From Apostichopus japonicus (taxonomy: Eukaryota > Echinodermata > Holothuroidea > Aspidochirotida > Stichopodidae), in assembly GCF_037975245.1 (NCBI RefSeq), contig NC_092572.1, positions 21,688,489 through 21,752,488 of the forward strand: a stretch of DNA of 64,000 bases. Reading direction: 5' to 3'. The translations under genes were made by a program, and so were the position numbers. This document shows positions 53,981-64,000 of the stretch, piece after piece (the stretch's first letter is position 1; the number at the start of each line of letters is the position of its first letter). Under the pieces are notes generated by a model, which saw nothing but the letters and a program-made list of their open reading frames with translations, was not told the DNA's origin and made no database searches.

Positions 53981-54850
53981 TAATCTGATCTCTCCGAACC
54001 GTATCTTGCTGTACCTCCAAATAAACCAATGGGTCGCTCCAAAGTATACCATGATGGCGTGAAAACGCTCACAAGCATGGGACCACTCCGGATGGTCTTA
54101 CATACAGACGCACGCTGGGTGATTGACTAATTCAAGATTCCACTTGAACAGTTCGGCCGAATGAAAAAAAAGTGGGACTGTACAAAACACGCGTTAAAGG
54201 TGCTTAAAACAATTATTATGACTTGAAACTTAACCTTCGAAAATATGTTTCAAAAGATCTTATTCAGTTTAACAAGAAATTGTATAAATTACTATTGATC
54301 TGACGTCAGAGTCTGTAGCTTATCAAGTTTGGTCGATATTTTTTTTTAAATTATGAAAACACAATGATATTAATTTAAAAATAAATATGAAAATTTATTA
54401 TACTATCAAAGCTAATAATAAAAATAGTAGGCTAGTACGCGTTGATTGTCCATGACGATTCGAGGAACAGTTGGTCCTATATGACATCAACATTACTGTA
54501 ACGTTGATACATAAAGACTAGGTGTGCTTTCAGAATATGAACGACAGACAATAAAAGAAAACATTCTATAAACTTTTAATTATTAATCACTGCACTGAAA
54601 TAATTCAACTTGTTAATGTATGTTCTGGTTGCAATGAAATGCAATTACTTCTGCTAATCCTTATATTCAAGATTAATATGCAGGAATAACATAATAGGGC
54701 GTACTAGTGTAGCGAAAGTGACTACACACAAAGTTCATTGTTCTTATATTGGTGTATTCATGCGTTCTTAAGCGTTGCTGTGTCCATCCTTTTGTTGGAA
54801 TGTCAATGATATTTCATTCTAAATACAATAAAGCTGTTTGATTTTAATTG
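53981..54850 (+). other. Probable 3'UTR of unit 4
   Basis: About 850 bp of AT-rich, non-coding sequence run from the stop to a polyadenylation signal. Confidence 0.5.
54827..54832 (+). terminator. Polyadenylation signal of unit 4
   Basis: AATAAA in ATACAATAAAGCTGTTTG, a good match to a metazoan signal with G/T-rich sequence after it. Confidence 0.5.
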
Positions 54851-54972
54851 AACTATGTAGTAATTAAAGACACGGAAGATACTATCGACCATTTTTGTAA
54901 CTTGACAGTATCATGACACATTCACAATCAGTTCCTGTCTGCGTATTTAATGGCAGTAGTGACGTAGTATCC

Positions 54973-55168
54973 GGCGGCACCAAGCTGGCCAGTGGACTCT
55001 GGCGGCATAAAGGTGGCCAGTGGACTCTGGCGGCATAAAGGTGGCCAGTGGACTCTGGTGGCACCAAGCTGGCCAGTGGACTCTGGCGGGACCAAGCTGG
55101 TCAGTGGACTCTGGCGGCACCAAGCTGGCCAGTGGACTCTGGCGGCACCAAGCTGGCCAGTGGACTCT
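54973..55168. repeat. 28-bp minisatellite, seven units
   Basis: Seven 28-bp copies of GGCGGCACCAAGCTGGCCAG plus TGGACTCT, with small variants (CATAAAGG, GGGACC). It is GC-rich in an AT-rich region. Because 28 is not a multiple of three, all frames cycle through the same peptides and give spurious open frames on both strands. Confidence 0.9.
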
Positions 55169-58100
55169 TCCACAACGAAGCTTCCATATGTATGCTCTGG
55201 TTTTCTTTAGCAACAAAAATATGCAATATATAAATATGCAATATTTTGATGAGTTTCATTCCCATAGTGCACCATTAACTTTATATCAATGCCAAGTTAG
55301 ACATGAATGTTGGACATTTGAGCTTTTACCATGGAAGGCTCAACAACGTTGCTGTTATTTGTTTGTTCGTTTCGAAGAAATATCAAAACAATTTGTATTA
55401 ATGTATTAATGTAAACAAAATGTATTAAATGTGAAATGGGATTATTAAACATATGGTCCAATGAAAGTTCCACCAGCGCAGGCATTATCCATCTGTTATA
55501 TCGAAATATGCTACCACAAGTAGCTCCTATATACATTTATACAGACTCCTATATAAGTATAGTTTTTTTTCTCTCTGCATGGAAAATAATGCTATCATTT
55601 CAAAACGTTTAACTATAAGTTTGTGTAGTACAAGTGTTCATCTATTTTTTAGATGCAGAAGACTATCCAAGGACCACACCTGGTTGTAGATCATTTTACC
55701 ACTAGCTGTATGCCTTTCTATGTTTTTTAGTATTTATTTTAACACTATATTTTAATCCTTTGGGAAGAATACGTGCATAGGAATACATAATCGATACAAA
55801 AAGAAGCTTTGCATCAAGAACGTATACCAAATTATGAAAAATTTTAAGCAAATTGACAGGCAGTCCCCCCCCCACCCCCTCACGCAAATGAATGAGGAAA
55901 CTTGTAGACTTGTAAAGTCCAGAGGAAATGGGGAAAATATATAAATCTACAGATAATCAAAACCAAACAAAAGTTGATTACATGTAGTACAAGCTTACTA
56001 GTAAAGTCTAGACGATGAAAGTAGAACAAGGAACTAAGTTTCTCACTTGAGAACTGACATTTAAAACCAAAAGTACCTCAAAACACCCCGGTGATATTAT
56101 TTAGTTTATAGTGCATGCGCGTCCGATGTATTGAGCTTAAACCTTTGTTAACAATGAAACGAAAACATTGGAAAGAATCATCACATGTTAACTCGAAACC
56201 ACTGTAATGCAGAATTATGTATCACTTCCTTCCATTCCTTCCTGTTCAACCCAGTTTTCACAAGGAAGAACTTGCCAAGTGTTTATACAAATATATAATG
56301 GTCGAAAACACATGTACACTGGTAGCAATTTTACTGTTATATGATATACAGGTCTGTATAATATACCTGATCAGAAGTGGATCAGGGGGGAGGGGGGGGG
56401 GGGCGCATCCCCGGCCATAGGCCAGTTAAAGAAAATATAGAGGGGTTCTGGAAAAATATGAGATGAAACATATCGTCTCCTCAGTTTCGTATAATAATAA
56501 CTTGCCGATAAAGTAAAGAGGGGGTACTCCTATCTCTCTTTTCCTCAGAAAATGAGACGATGCAGAATCATTGATAATCTCTAGTTAACTTTAAGGAGTA
56601 GGGAAGTAGCCATGGAGGTGGGGGAGGTGGTGGGGAATGTTCCACGCCCTCACTTTTTAGATTGCACTACAAAAAAAGAGAAGGGAGATGAACACTTGTA
56701 CTACACACACACTTATAGTTAAACAATTTGAAATGATAACATTATTCTCAGTCCCCTTATCTCAGTCCCCTTTGAACCCCCTTCCACCCCCTCCGCAAAT
56801 TAATTAAAAGGACATGTGATAGATGCTGTGTCGATGTTTGCATTGGAATGCAATGGACTACTTACTTGGGATTTCAAAGATGACACAAACGTGATATTAC
56901 TACAGCACAGTAGCTGGATAACAACAAAATCGTTATTAATGTGTAAGATTACTTAACAGTGTACATCTATACTAGTGTACTAATCGAACCATATCTGTAT
57001 TTATCGCACACACAATAAGTGACAATTTTTTTAACCTATCAAATTGCGGGTAGCTAGGTATTGATCGTATCAAACAAAGAGTTCAACGATGCAAGTGCGT
57101 ACCGATTCGTAGTGCCGGAATCGCCACCTATAAAACGTCCCAATACGACAGAAGACAGCGTACGCTAGCATCTGACAAGTTTCTCACATACCGGGTAAAA
57201 TGACCAAATTGGTGGAGCAAAACAACTCTCATCGTTCTGTACATAACAACAAGTTGCAGAACTTTTGCTTTTAAAGTATAATCTGTTACTGAAAATATAC
57301 TTAAATCCTTCCACCATTCCTTCTCATATTAGTCCCGACCCCTCCACCCCCATCCGCTGCCCCAAATAATATCTCACGGTTAAGGTAGGTTACGCCACTG
57401 ATCAGTATAATCTATATATAAGGACCAGTTGACTCTCAAACACAAAGTCTAATGGTAGTGTTCGCGTGTGTACATGTTCTAACACCTTTGTATACAATGT
57501 ACAATTCATGCATAATATTGACAAGCAGCATATAGTCCGGGATTTGTAGATACGGACATTCCTTTTAGTGGTCACCCTCCCCTCCATACTCCACTACTGA
57601 AGGTGGTCATTTGTGTATGGCATGTACCTGGAAGTATTTGTTTATGAAGAGCATGTATCAGGAAGTATTTGTACATGTAGAGCATATATGGGACAGTCTT
57701 TGTACAAGCAGACCAATGCATGTTCACTAAAGAGTACTATGTTCTAGTTTCATATAACACATGTACTTAGTAGTCTCCCGACTGTAAGCACCATGTAACT
57801 CTACAGTAAATTGCTGTGACAGAGTAAATGTGTAACAAACTACACATATGAATAAATTGATTAATCTTTGACAAGAAACAAAAGATTAAAAAGAAAAGGT
57901 TCATAACAATGAAAAATAGTATCCTGAGTTTATATTCACCAGGTGATAACAGGTAGACCGCTAATGAATGTGCAAAAGAAACTAGAAACTCTTAAAAGAA
58001 AAAAACATCTGAAAACTGCTTTTTCAATATCTTAAATGTGGGCTTTTTGGGGGCAAAGGTCAGATAAAGTCCACAGTTATAGTAATTGGCAAACATAAAT

Positions 58101-58857
58101 GAAACTATGTAGTTAAGTCCATAGCTTTCTCTTTCAAGAGAGTGTTGATATCATAGTTTAATTAAAGGTACTAGTGCTATGATAATAGTATTCAGTTTCT
58201 TATTACCAATAACTCAAACCATATCATCTATTAGCAATGTATAAAATTACACACAAGTCAACAACAGAAATCTGACGGTTTATAAATAAATGAATGAAGA
58301 ACCTTTGGTCAAGAGTGAGATTTAATCCGGTGACCTCAGGGATGACAAATCCTTTCCTCAGGTTAAAGTTGATGGCGATCGATACTCAGTGACATCTTTC
58401 AGTTTTTTAAGATCTCAAGAAAAGAATACGATTACGCCAAATCTTATCACGGGTGGTACAATAATACCCTTCATATGATAAACAATACAATTAAGTCGAT
58501 CAGCACCTCTATACATCGACCACAGGATCGATCTTGCCTAGAAATGATCCCACAGCAGACCTAGGAATACAAACTCTATAGTGATCCTAGAGATTCAGTA
58601 TGTTACAAAGTTTTTACTATAAAATGAGGATCAACAATGACCAGAAGTGATCCCACAGAGGATCAGATGGATGGAAACTGACTTGTGATCCTATGAGTTT
58701 ATTATGCTGCCAGTTAGTGAGGTTGTACATATGATGTTACAGAACATCAGGAGATACTGTGGACACATCAGTACTGTAATAGTGAGTTGGAATGATGCAA
58801 CAGGTCCTAGTGATGCAGCATGACTAAGGCATGGATTCCACAGAAAGGGACACGTGA

Positions 58858-58976
58858 AATATGCACATATACTATAATATGCACATATACTCACTACAAA
58901 TATGCACATATACATATAGTGCATGAAATATGCACATGAAATATGCACATATACTGAAATATGCACATATACTCTT
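58858..58976. repeat. ATATGCACATATAC short tandem repeats
   Basis: Irregular copies of ATATGCACATATACT, spaced by short linkers. Confidence 0.8.
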
Positions 58977-59186
58977 AAGAGATGACAGAGATGTCTACAG
59001 GTTACAAGTGATAGGCCCGTAATACTATCTGATCTTTTACTTGTCCATACAATCTAAGATTCCAAGTTGACTGGAGCAGGTATATCCCCCACCCCCCCCC
59101 CAAACGGCCCCCAATCGTTGGTTTGGGTTATAAGCTATCTGTGTAGCTCATAACCTCTATTTTGGTGCCCTGATGTAGATGCACCA

Positions 59187-60335
59187 AACACACACAACTT
59201 TTCAAGTTTTCTTCACCAGTACATTGCAGGTTAAGAACATATATACAGGACATCAACACACAGTACCATATTAGATATTAACCCAGGACCATGGTGCACC
59301 ATTATCTGTAATATACAGTATATGGAAATGTATCCTGTTACCAAGCTACAAACACACACAACTTTACAAGTTTTCATCACCAGTACATTGCAGGTTAAGA
59401 ACATATATACAGGACATCAACACACAGTACCATATTAGATATTAACCCAGGACCATGGTGCACCATTATCTGTAATATACAGTATATGGAAATGTATCCT
59501 GTTACCAAGCTACAAACACACACAACTTTACAAGTTTTCATCACCAGTACATTGCAGGTTAAGAACATATATACAGGACATCAACACACAGTACCATATT
59601 AGATATTAACCCAGGACCGTGGTGCACCATTATCTGTAATATACAGTATATGGAAATGTATCCTGTTACCAAGCTACAAACACACACAACTTTACAAGTT
59701 TTCATCACCAGTACATTGCAGGTTAAGAACATATATACAGGACATCAACACACAGTACCATATTAGATATTAACCCAGGACCGTGGTGCACCATTATCTG
59801 TAATATACAGTATATGGAAATGTATCCTGTTACCAAGCTACAAACACACACAACTTTACAAGTTTTCATCACCAGTACATTGCAGGTTAAGAACATATAT
59901 ACAGGACATCAACACACAGTACCATATTAGATATTAACCCAGGACCATGGTGCACCATTATCTGTAATATACAGTATATGGAAATGTATCCTGTTACCAA
60001 GCTACAAACACACACAACTTTACAAGTTTTCATCACCAGTACATTGCAGGTTAAGAACATATATACAGGACATCAACACACAGTACCATATTAGATATTA
60101 ACCCAGGACCGTGGTGCACCATTATCTGTAATATACAGTATATGGAAATGTATCCTGTTACCAAGCTACAAACACACACAACTTTACAAGTTTTCATCAC
60201 CAGTACATTGCAGGTTAAGAACATATATACAGGACATCAACACACAGTACCATATTAGATATTAACCCAGGACCGTGGTGCACCATTATCTGTAATATAC
60301 AGTATATGGCAATGTAACCTGTTACCAAGCTACTG
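59187..60335. repeat. 164-bp satellite, seven copies
   Basis: The motif ACCAGTACATTGCAGG recurs with an exact 164-bp period (the first six bases end at 59220, 59384, 59548, 59712, 59876, 60040 and 60204). Copies are almost identical; a C/T-type variant (GACCATGGTG or GACCGTGGTG) distinguishes some of them. The outer copies show the most differences. Confidence 0.95.
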
Positions 60336-61684
60336 CACCAAACTCACAATACTATAAACTGTGATAAAAAACTTCACTCGTTGGCCAGACAAAACAAAAC
60401 ACAGAATACATCACATATAAACTATGTGAGACACAAAATTTGCAGTTTTTTAATTACACTGTACTGATCACTCACATACCAACAGCAGCTATAACAGTGA
60501 ATTGTTTCTAGACAGGCTTAGATATGATCTACCTTCAATGTTTAACATGGAAAGTAAAACTCATGAACCATAAAGCATTTTCCTCTGAGTAGAGAGAAGA
60601 AAAAGGGATAAAAAATGGTTTTAGTTTGACATATTTTTTCTCTTCTAAACCTTTTCTTCACATTTTACATCAGATAAATCACCATCAATGCTCCATTACT
60701 CAATAAATGGTTACACAACAGAAGTAATCTTTCTCCTACAATAACATGTACATAAAAACTCATTGACTTCATTTTTGGTGAACTTTAGTGTACTTTCGGT
60801 GAACTTAATTATAATGCAACTGTTGTCATAACAATTAAGTCTTTGTTTTTGAGTATTAAAAATACCTGATAGGTTTATTAAATCTGTCACCAAAATTCAA
60901 AGACCTGTTTCCAATGCTTTAGTTCTATACAACCACCTCCCCACCAACCCCCTCCCCACCACCCCCCCTTCCCATGCCAAGCATATCAACATCACTAACA
61001 CTGTCTAGATGCCTACAAATGATTCTGACATCACTAATGTTTCCATGACTACCATGAATATTTTACTTTAATACTCAAGGCTGATTCACCCCATTTTCCA
61101 AGCCGATTCATGAAAATGTCAAAGACAGACATATTTTTCTGCAACAAGTAACAACTTCAAGATCTGGTTTAATAATTAACTCTGAAATTAACATATCATA
61201 TCATATAAGCAGTTTAGTAATCACATATTGCATATGAAACAATGACATTCTCCACTTGAGATCTCAAGAGCTGAAAATTGTCAAAACTAATCAATTCACT
61301 TTATACTACCAAATATTAACTTAGTACTTGAATATGAATCCTGTCTGACAAATGACTATGAATCTATTGGAGAGTAGCTGCAAATTGTGATCAATCGAAT
61401 TGAGACAACAACAATACTTCATACAGATTGATAAAGCTATAAATTACTTCTACATAATGACCTCCTTTAACCAGGAAGTAATAATACTTACTTTCCATAA
61501 GCATGTCATTCAAGCACTGAAAACCAACCCACTGTATCAATATACTACAGATGATTATTTCCCATCATATTAAAAATTAAAGTCAATGGCTGAATTAAGT
61601 CTACAAATACTCCAGTAATAGTCAGCATACACTAGGGATACTCAGCACAAAAGTCAACGAGTTTAGTCTTCCCACTGCTTCATT

Positions 61685-62006
61685 ATATATATATATATTT
61701 TTTTTTACTGTTGTGAATTTTGTTTTTATTCCTTGAATTCCCTCCCCCTCAATTTTTGCAACTGCTATGGTCGCCTTTTGTTTTTCTTCTCTTTTTGCTG
61801 GCCTATCAGATGGTTTTGCTATTTATATATATATATACATACATATATAAATATATATATATATACATACATATATACATAATATATATAAATATTTATA
61901 TATATATATATAAATATATATACATATATATAAATATTTATATATAAATATATTTATATATGTATGTATATATATATATATTTATATATTTATATATATA
62001 TATATT

Positions 62007-62051
<45 letters not shown>

Positions 62052-62160
62052 ATAGATAAAATATAGATATAGATATATATATATATAAATGTATATATAT
62101 ATATATATTTATATATATATTTTTTTAAATATATATATATATATATATATATTTTGGGGG
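61685..62160. repeat. Long AT-rich (TA)n microsatellite ending in poly-G
   Basis: About 350 bp of TATATAAATATATA-type repeat follow a T-rich stretch and end in a run of about 14 G. Open frames of Y and I across it are artefacts. Confidence 0.95.
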
Positions 62161-62644
62161 GGGGGGGGTAAGGGATGTTTGGAAAACAGACAGACAAAAC
62201 AGAAAATGAAAGCAAACTTTATGACGGCAAAGCCAATTTTCGTCTCAAAAAAAACCCTGCTGTTGCAAAATCTTTATACAGATATTTCTGCTACCTCTGC
62301 AGTTTTGATATGTTCCAATAGACCTGCACTGATATTCATGTAGATTATTCTCAAGTACATGGGCAGTTTTGCTACTTGTTAAAAAAAAGAAAATACTTGT
62401 AATGACTAGTGGAAGTTATTACTGTTCATCAGTTATGAAACAAAATGGTCAATTAACATACAAACAGAAAAACAAAACAACCTAAGTTTACTGAATATAT
62501 CCTAACTAAAGCGAACTAATGTCGGGAAAGTTAAATGATATTAAATGCTGATAAATCTTAAGTGATGTATTTGCACAAGGCTGATGTGCACAGCTTTGTC
62601 AAAACGACATCAAGATGAATTCAGTCTTGGCAATATTTTCTCTA

Positions 62645-62650
62645 TTTATT
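62645..62650 (-). terminator. Candidate polyadenylation signal of the RING gene
   Basis: TTTATT on the plus strand is AATAAA on the minus strand, 354 nt beyond the stop codon. A single hexamer in AT-rich DNA is weak evidence. Confidence 0.3.
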
Positions 62651-63003
62651 TCCATATTTATGATTTTTAGAGATCCTGCAAATGTTTAGAGGTTTCTCTA
62701 TCCAGGAAAAATGATAATCCAGGAAAAGTTACTTAGTACAGAGACTCAACAGGATAAGTTTACTGCTGAAAGTGCTTCTTCCAAAGTTTGTCATCTGAAC
62801 TCCATCTCAAAGCAGTCATTACCGAGAATCCTTGAATCCAGTCTTTAATTAATGACAAAAAACAGAAGGTACAACTAATTGAGTAGTGCAGATACATTAA
62901 TGTTCAACTAAGGTACCACTGCCTCCTAAATGTAACTTGAGGGAGACAGAGGTACACAGGGACACTACTACTACTTCTTGTTGGTGATGCAAAATATATT
63001 CAC

Positions 63004-63096
63004 TCAAATGGCAAGTGGTGGAAAGTCCTGCTTCAACTTGGTGAACTTGCGACAGTTCGGGCAGGTGCTCTTGGTGCCTAGCCATTCTACAATACA
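63004..63096 (-). CDS. RING gene last exon
   Basis: The acceptor (minus strand) is TTCTTCTTTGGCAG. The exon encodes CIVEWLGTKSTCPNCRK and then a short tail to TGA at 63004-63006, giving the last three zinc ligands of the RING. Confidence 0.85.
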   Translation of the reverse strand, partial: CIVEWLGTKSTCPNCRKFTKLKQDFPPLAI

Positions 63097-64000
63097 CTGC
63101 CAAAGAAGAAAGAAATTATTAATAATAAAAGAAATTATTAATAATAGAAGAAATACATATACATACAAATATTTATAACAAAGATATCAGTCGCAACATT
63201 GAGATGCATGTGATGGTAAGCAGCCATCATACCCCCTATTGCACCCCACCCCCACTTGCCTGCACCTCACCCCACTTGCCCCAACCCACTAAATTCTTAT
63301 CTGGAGGCATAAAGCAACCACCAAGTATCAAAGCTCAATTATAAAATGACAAAAATATATCACTATAATCAGAAAGGAATATGTCACATGACGATTCTGC
63401 TTCACAGCAAGGATGCTCATATCGTTAAGCTGGTTTACTTTTGACGAATGGATATGGCTTTTAATACTGTCACTGTTTATCGATTCTATTCACACTATAA
63501 ATCCATTACATTCTTTCATCCTGGTGGAATACTTACATGTGAATCCTGCATGCTCTATCAAGTCATACTGTTATTACACTATAACTTAACTAGTTGAGAG
63601 AACTACCTGACACCCTGCCATTTACAGGTCACTTAGCTATACCCCCACCATCCCCTCATCCCATCAGGCCACTGAGCTATACCCCCACCACCCCCCACCA
63701 TCCCCCACCCCCATCCCATCACTTTTTCCCCTTTCCCATCCCTCAACCCTCTTGTAGTAGTACATGCCTTCATGTACGTGGCACCCACTCTTTAACCCAT
63801 TTGAATAATGATGAGCATAAATGAAGTATGGAAACTCGATTTGTGTGTTGATGAGAAATGACACCACATAATACGTACATCGGCATGGAAACGATGCCCA
63901 CACTCCAGATCAAGCACCTCCTTGAGGGCCATCTCTTCATGACAGATAGCGCAAGGATCTATCTCATCATCATACACCTCATTCTTCCAAGAGGTGGTGG
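63004..64000 (-). CDS. RING-H2 E3 ligase, C-terminal end (DZIP3/TTC3-like)
   Basis: Two minus-strand exons (63879-64000, continuing beyond the window, and 63004-63096) join in phase 0. Together they read NEVYDDEIDPCAICHEE, then LECGHRFHAD and CIVEWLGTKSTCPNCRKF, and end after DFPPLAI. The spacing C-x2-C, C-x-H-x2-H, C and C-P-x-C is a complete RING-H2 (C3H2C3) at the very C-terminus. By position and wording the closest families I know are DZIP3 and TTC3 ubiquitin ligases, which also end with a RING-H2. The rest of the protein is outside the window, so the family stays open. The likely role is to bind a ubiquitin-charged E2. The gene runs toward the receptor array (convergent). Confidence 0.8.
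63097..63878 (-). other. RING gene intron
   Basis: A 782-bp intron with CCCCACC-rich patches at about 63,235-63,290 and 63,640-63,720. No other exon is seen. Confidence 0.7.
63879..64000 (-). CDS. RING gene exon with first half of the RING (cut by window edge)
   Basis: Open to the right edge of the window. It ends GCC GAT before a GTACGT donor on the minus strand and contributes C-x2-C and C-G-H-R-F-H. Confidence 0.8.

Larger units (their letters stand above)
54851..63003. other. Intergenic region right of the array
   Basis: I find no supported gene. The region contains the tandem repeats listed separately, poly-G and poly-C runs (near 55,865, 56,385 and 59,090) and scattered AT-rich DNA. 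The part next to 63,004 probably belongs to the 3'UTR of the RING gene. Confidence 0.5.

Noticed and set aside
54882-55233. Overlapping open frames with HWPAWCRQSP-type repeats
   Set aside because: A 28-bp minisatellite read in several frames gives the same peptides on every frame. There is no splice or start context.
56350-56440. Glycine/arginine-rich C-terminus of an open frame at 56217-56420
   Set aside because: The end comes from a poly-G run of a dispersed repeat, and there is no family similarity upstream.
58858-59000. Possible CRISPR-like regular repeats
   Set aside because: Short, irregular ATATGCACATATAC copies in a eukaryotic intergenic region, without uniform spacers. It is a microsatellite.
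59187-60335. 164-bp repeats as a possible RNA gene cluster
   Set aside because: No promoter boxes, terminator runs or foldable conserved core were seen. Copies are identical through recent amplification, so identity is not evidence of function.
61720-62215. Open frames of Tyr/Ile repeats on both strands
   Set aside because: They are translations of a (TA)n microsatellite without any codon structure.

Overview
This is eukaryotic nuclear DNA from an animal. It is AT-rich, with long introns that carry GT-AG splice sites, minisatellites, (TA)n tracts and non-LTR retrotransposon pieces. Ig-domain receptor exons, a tyrosine-kinase-like domain and a RING finger point to a metazoan. My guess is a marine invertebrate deuterostome such as an echinoderm, but no sequence comparison was possible, so the taxon is an inference.

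Layout: from 1 to about 54.85 kb the window holds a tandem array of four related plus-strand genes (units 1-4). Unit 1 is present only as its 3' end (563-4831). Units 2 (7756-22681) and 3 (25606-42449) each encode a signal peptide, Ig1 (V-like), Ig2, Ig3, one transmembrane helix, a juxtamembrane region built partly from 19-nt microexons, and a tyrosine-kinase-like domain split over seven exons in unit 3. Exon phases agree along the whole chain, giving 733 codons plus stop for unit 3 with one Ig3 exon. The kinase domain has lost the residues needed for catalysis, so these are predicted pseudokinase receptors. Unit 4 (45795-53980, 564 aa) has the same signal peptide, Ig domains and transmembrane exon, but its cytoplasmic part is unrelated: a kinase-free tail with NPxY, TxYxxI (ITSM-like) and YxxL motifs. 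The array thus pairs one ectodomain type with two signalling modules, as in paired receptor families.

The array is still changing. Nearly identical segments of about 17.8 kb (about 0.68-18.5 kb) and 20.05 kb (about 18.5-38.55 kb) meet inside the same kinase exon, as expected from unequal crossing-over. Their 2.2-kb length difference is explained by a 1.38-kb retrotransposon insertion in unit 3, a 369-bp deletion of the alpha-C exon in unit 2, and minisatellite length changes. Units 2 and 3 also carry a second, decayed Ig1-Ig2-Ig3 cassette whose Ig3 exon is intact. In unit 2 this exon can replace the frameshifted first Ig3 without changing frame.

From 54.85 to 63.0 kb I see intergenic DNA with minisatellites, a seven-copy 164-bp satellite and a long AT microsatellite. 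The right edge holds the last two coding exons of a minus-strand RING-H2 gene (DZIP3/TTC3-like by motif), which converges on the array. All exon boundaries are read by eye from splice signals, phase and comparison among paralogues, without transcript evidence.
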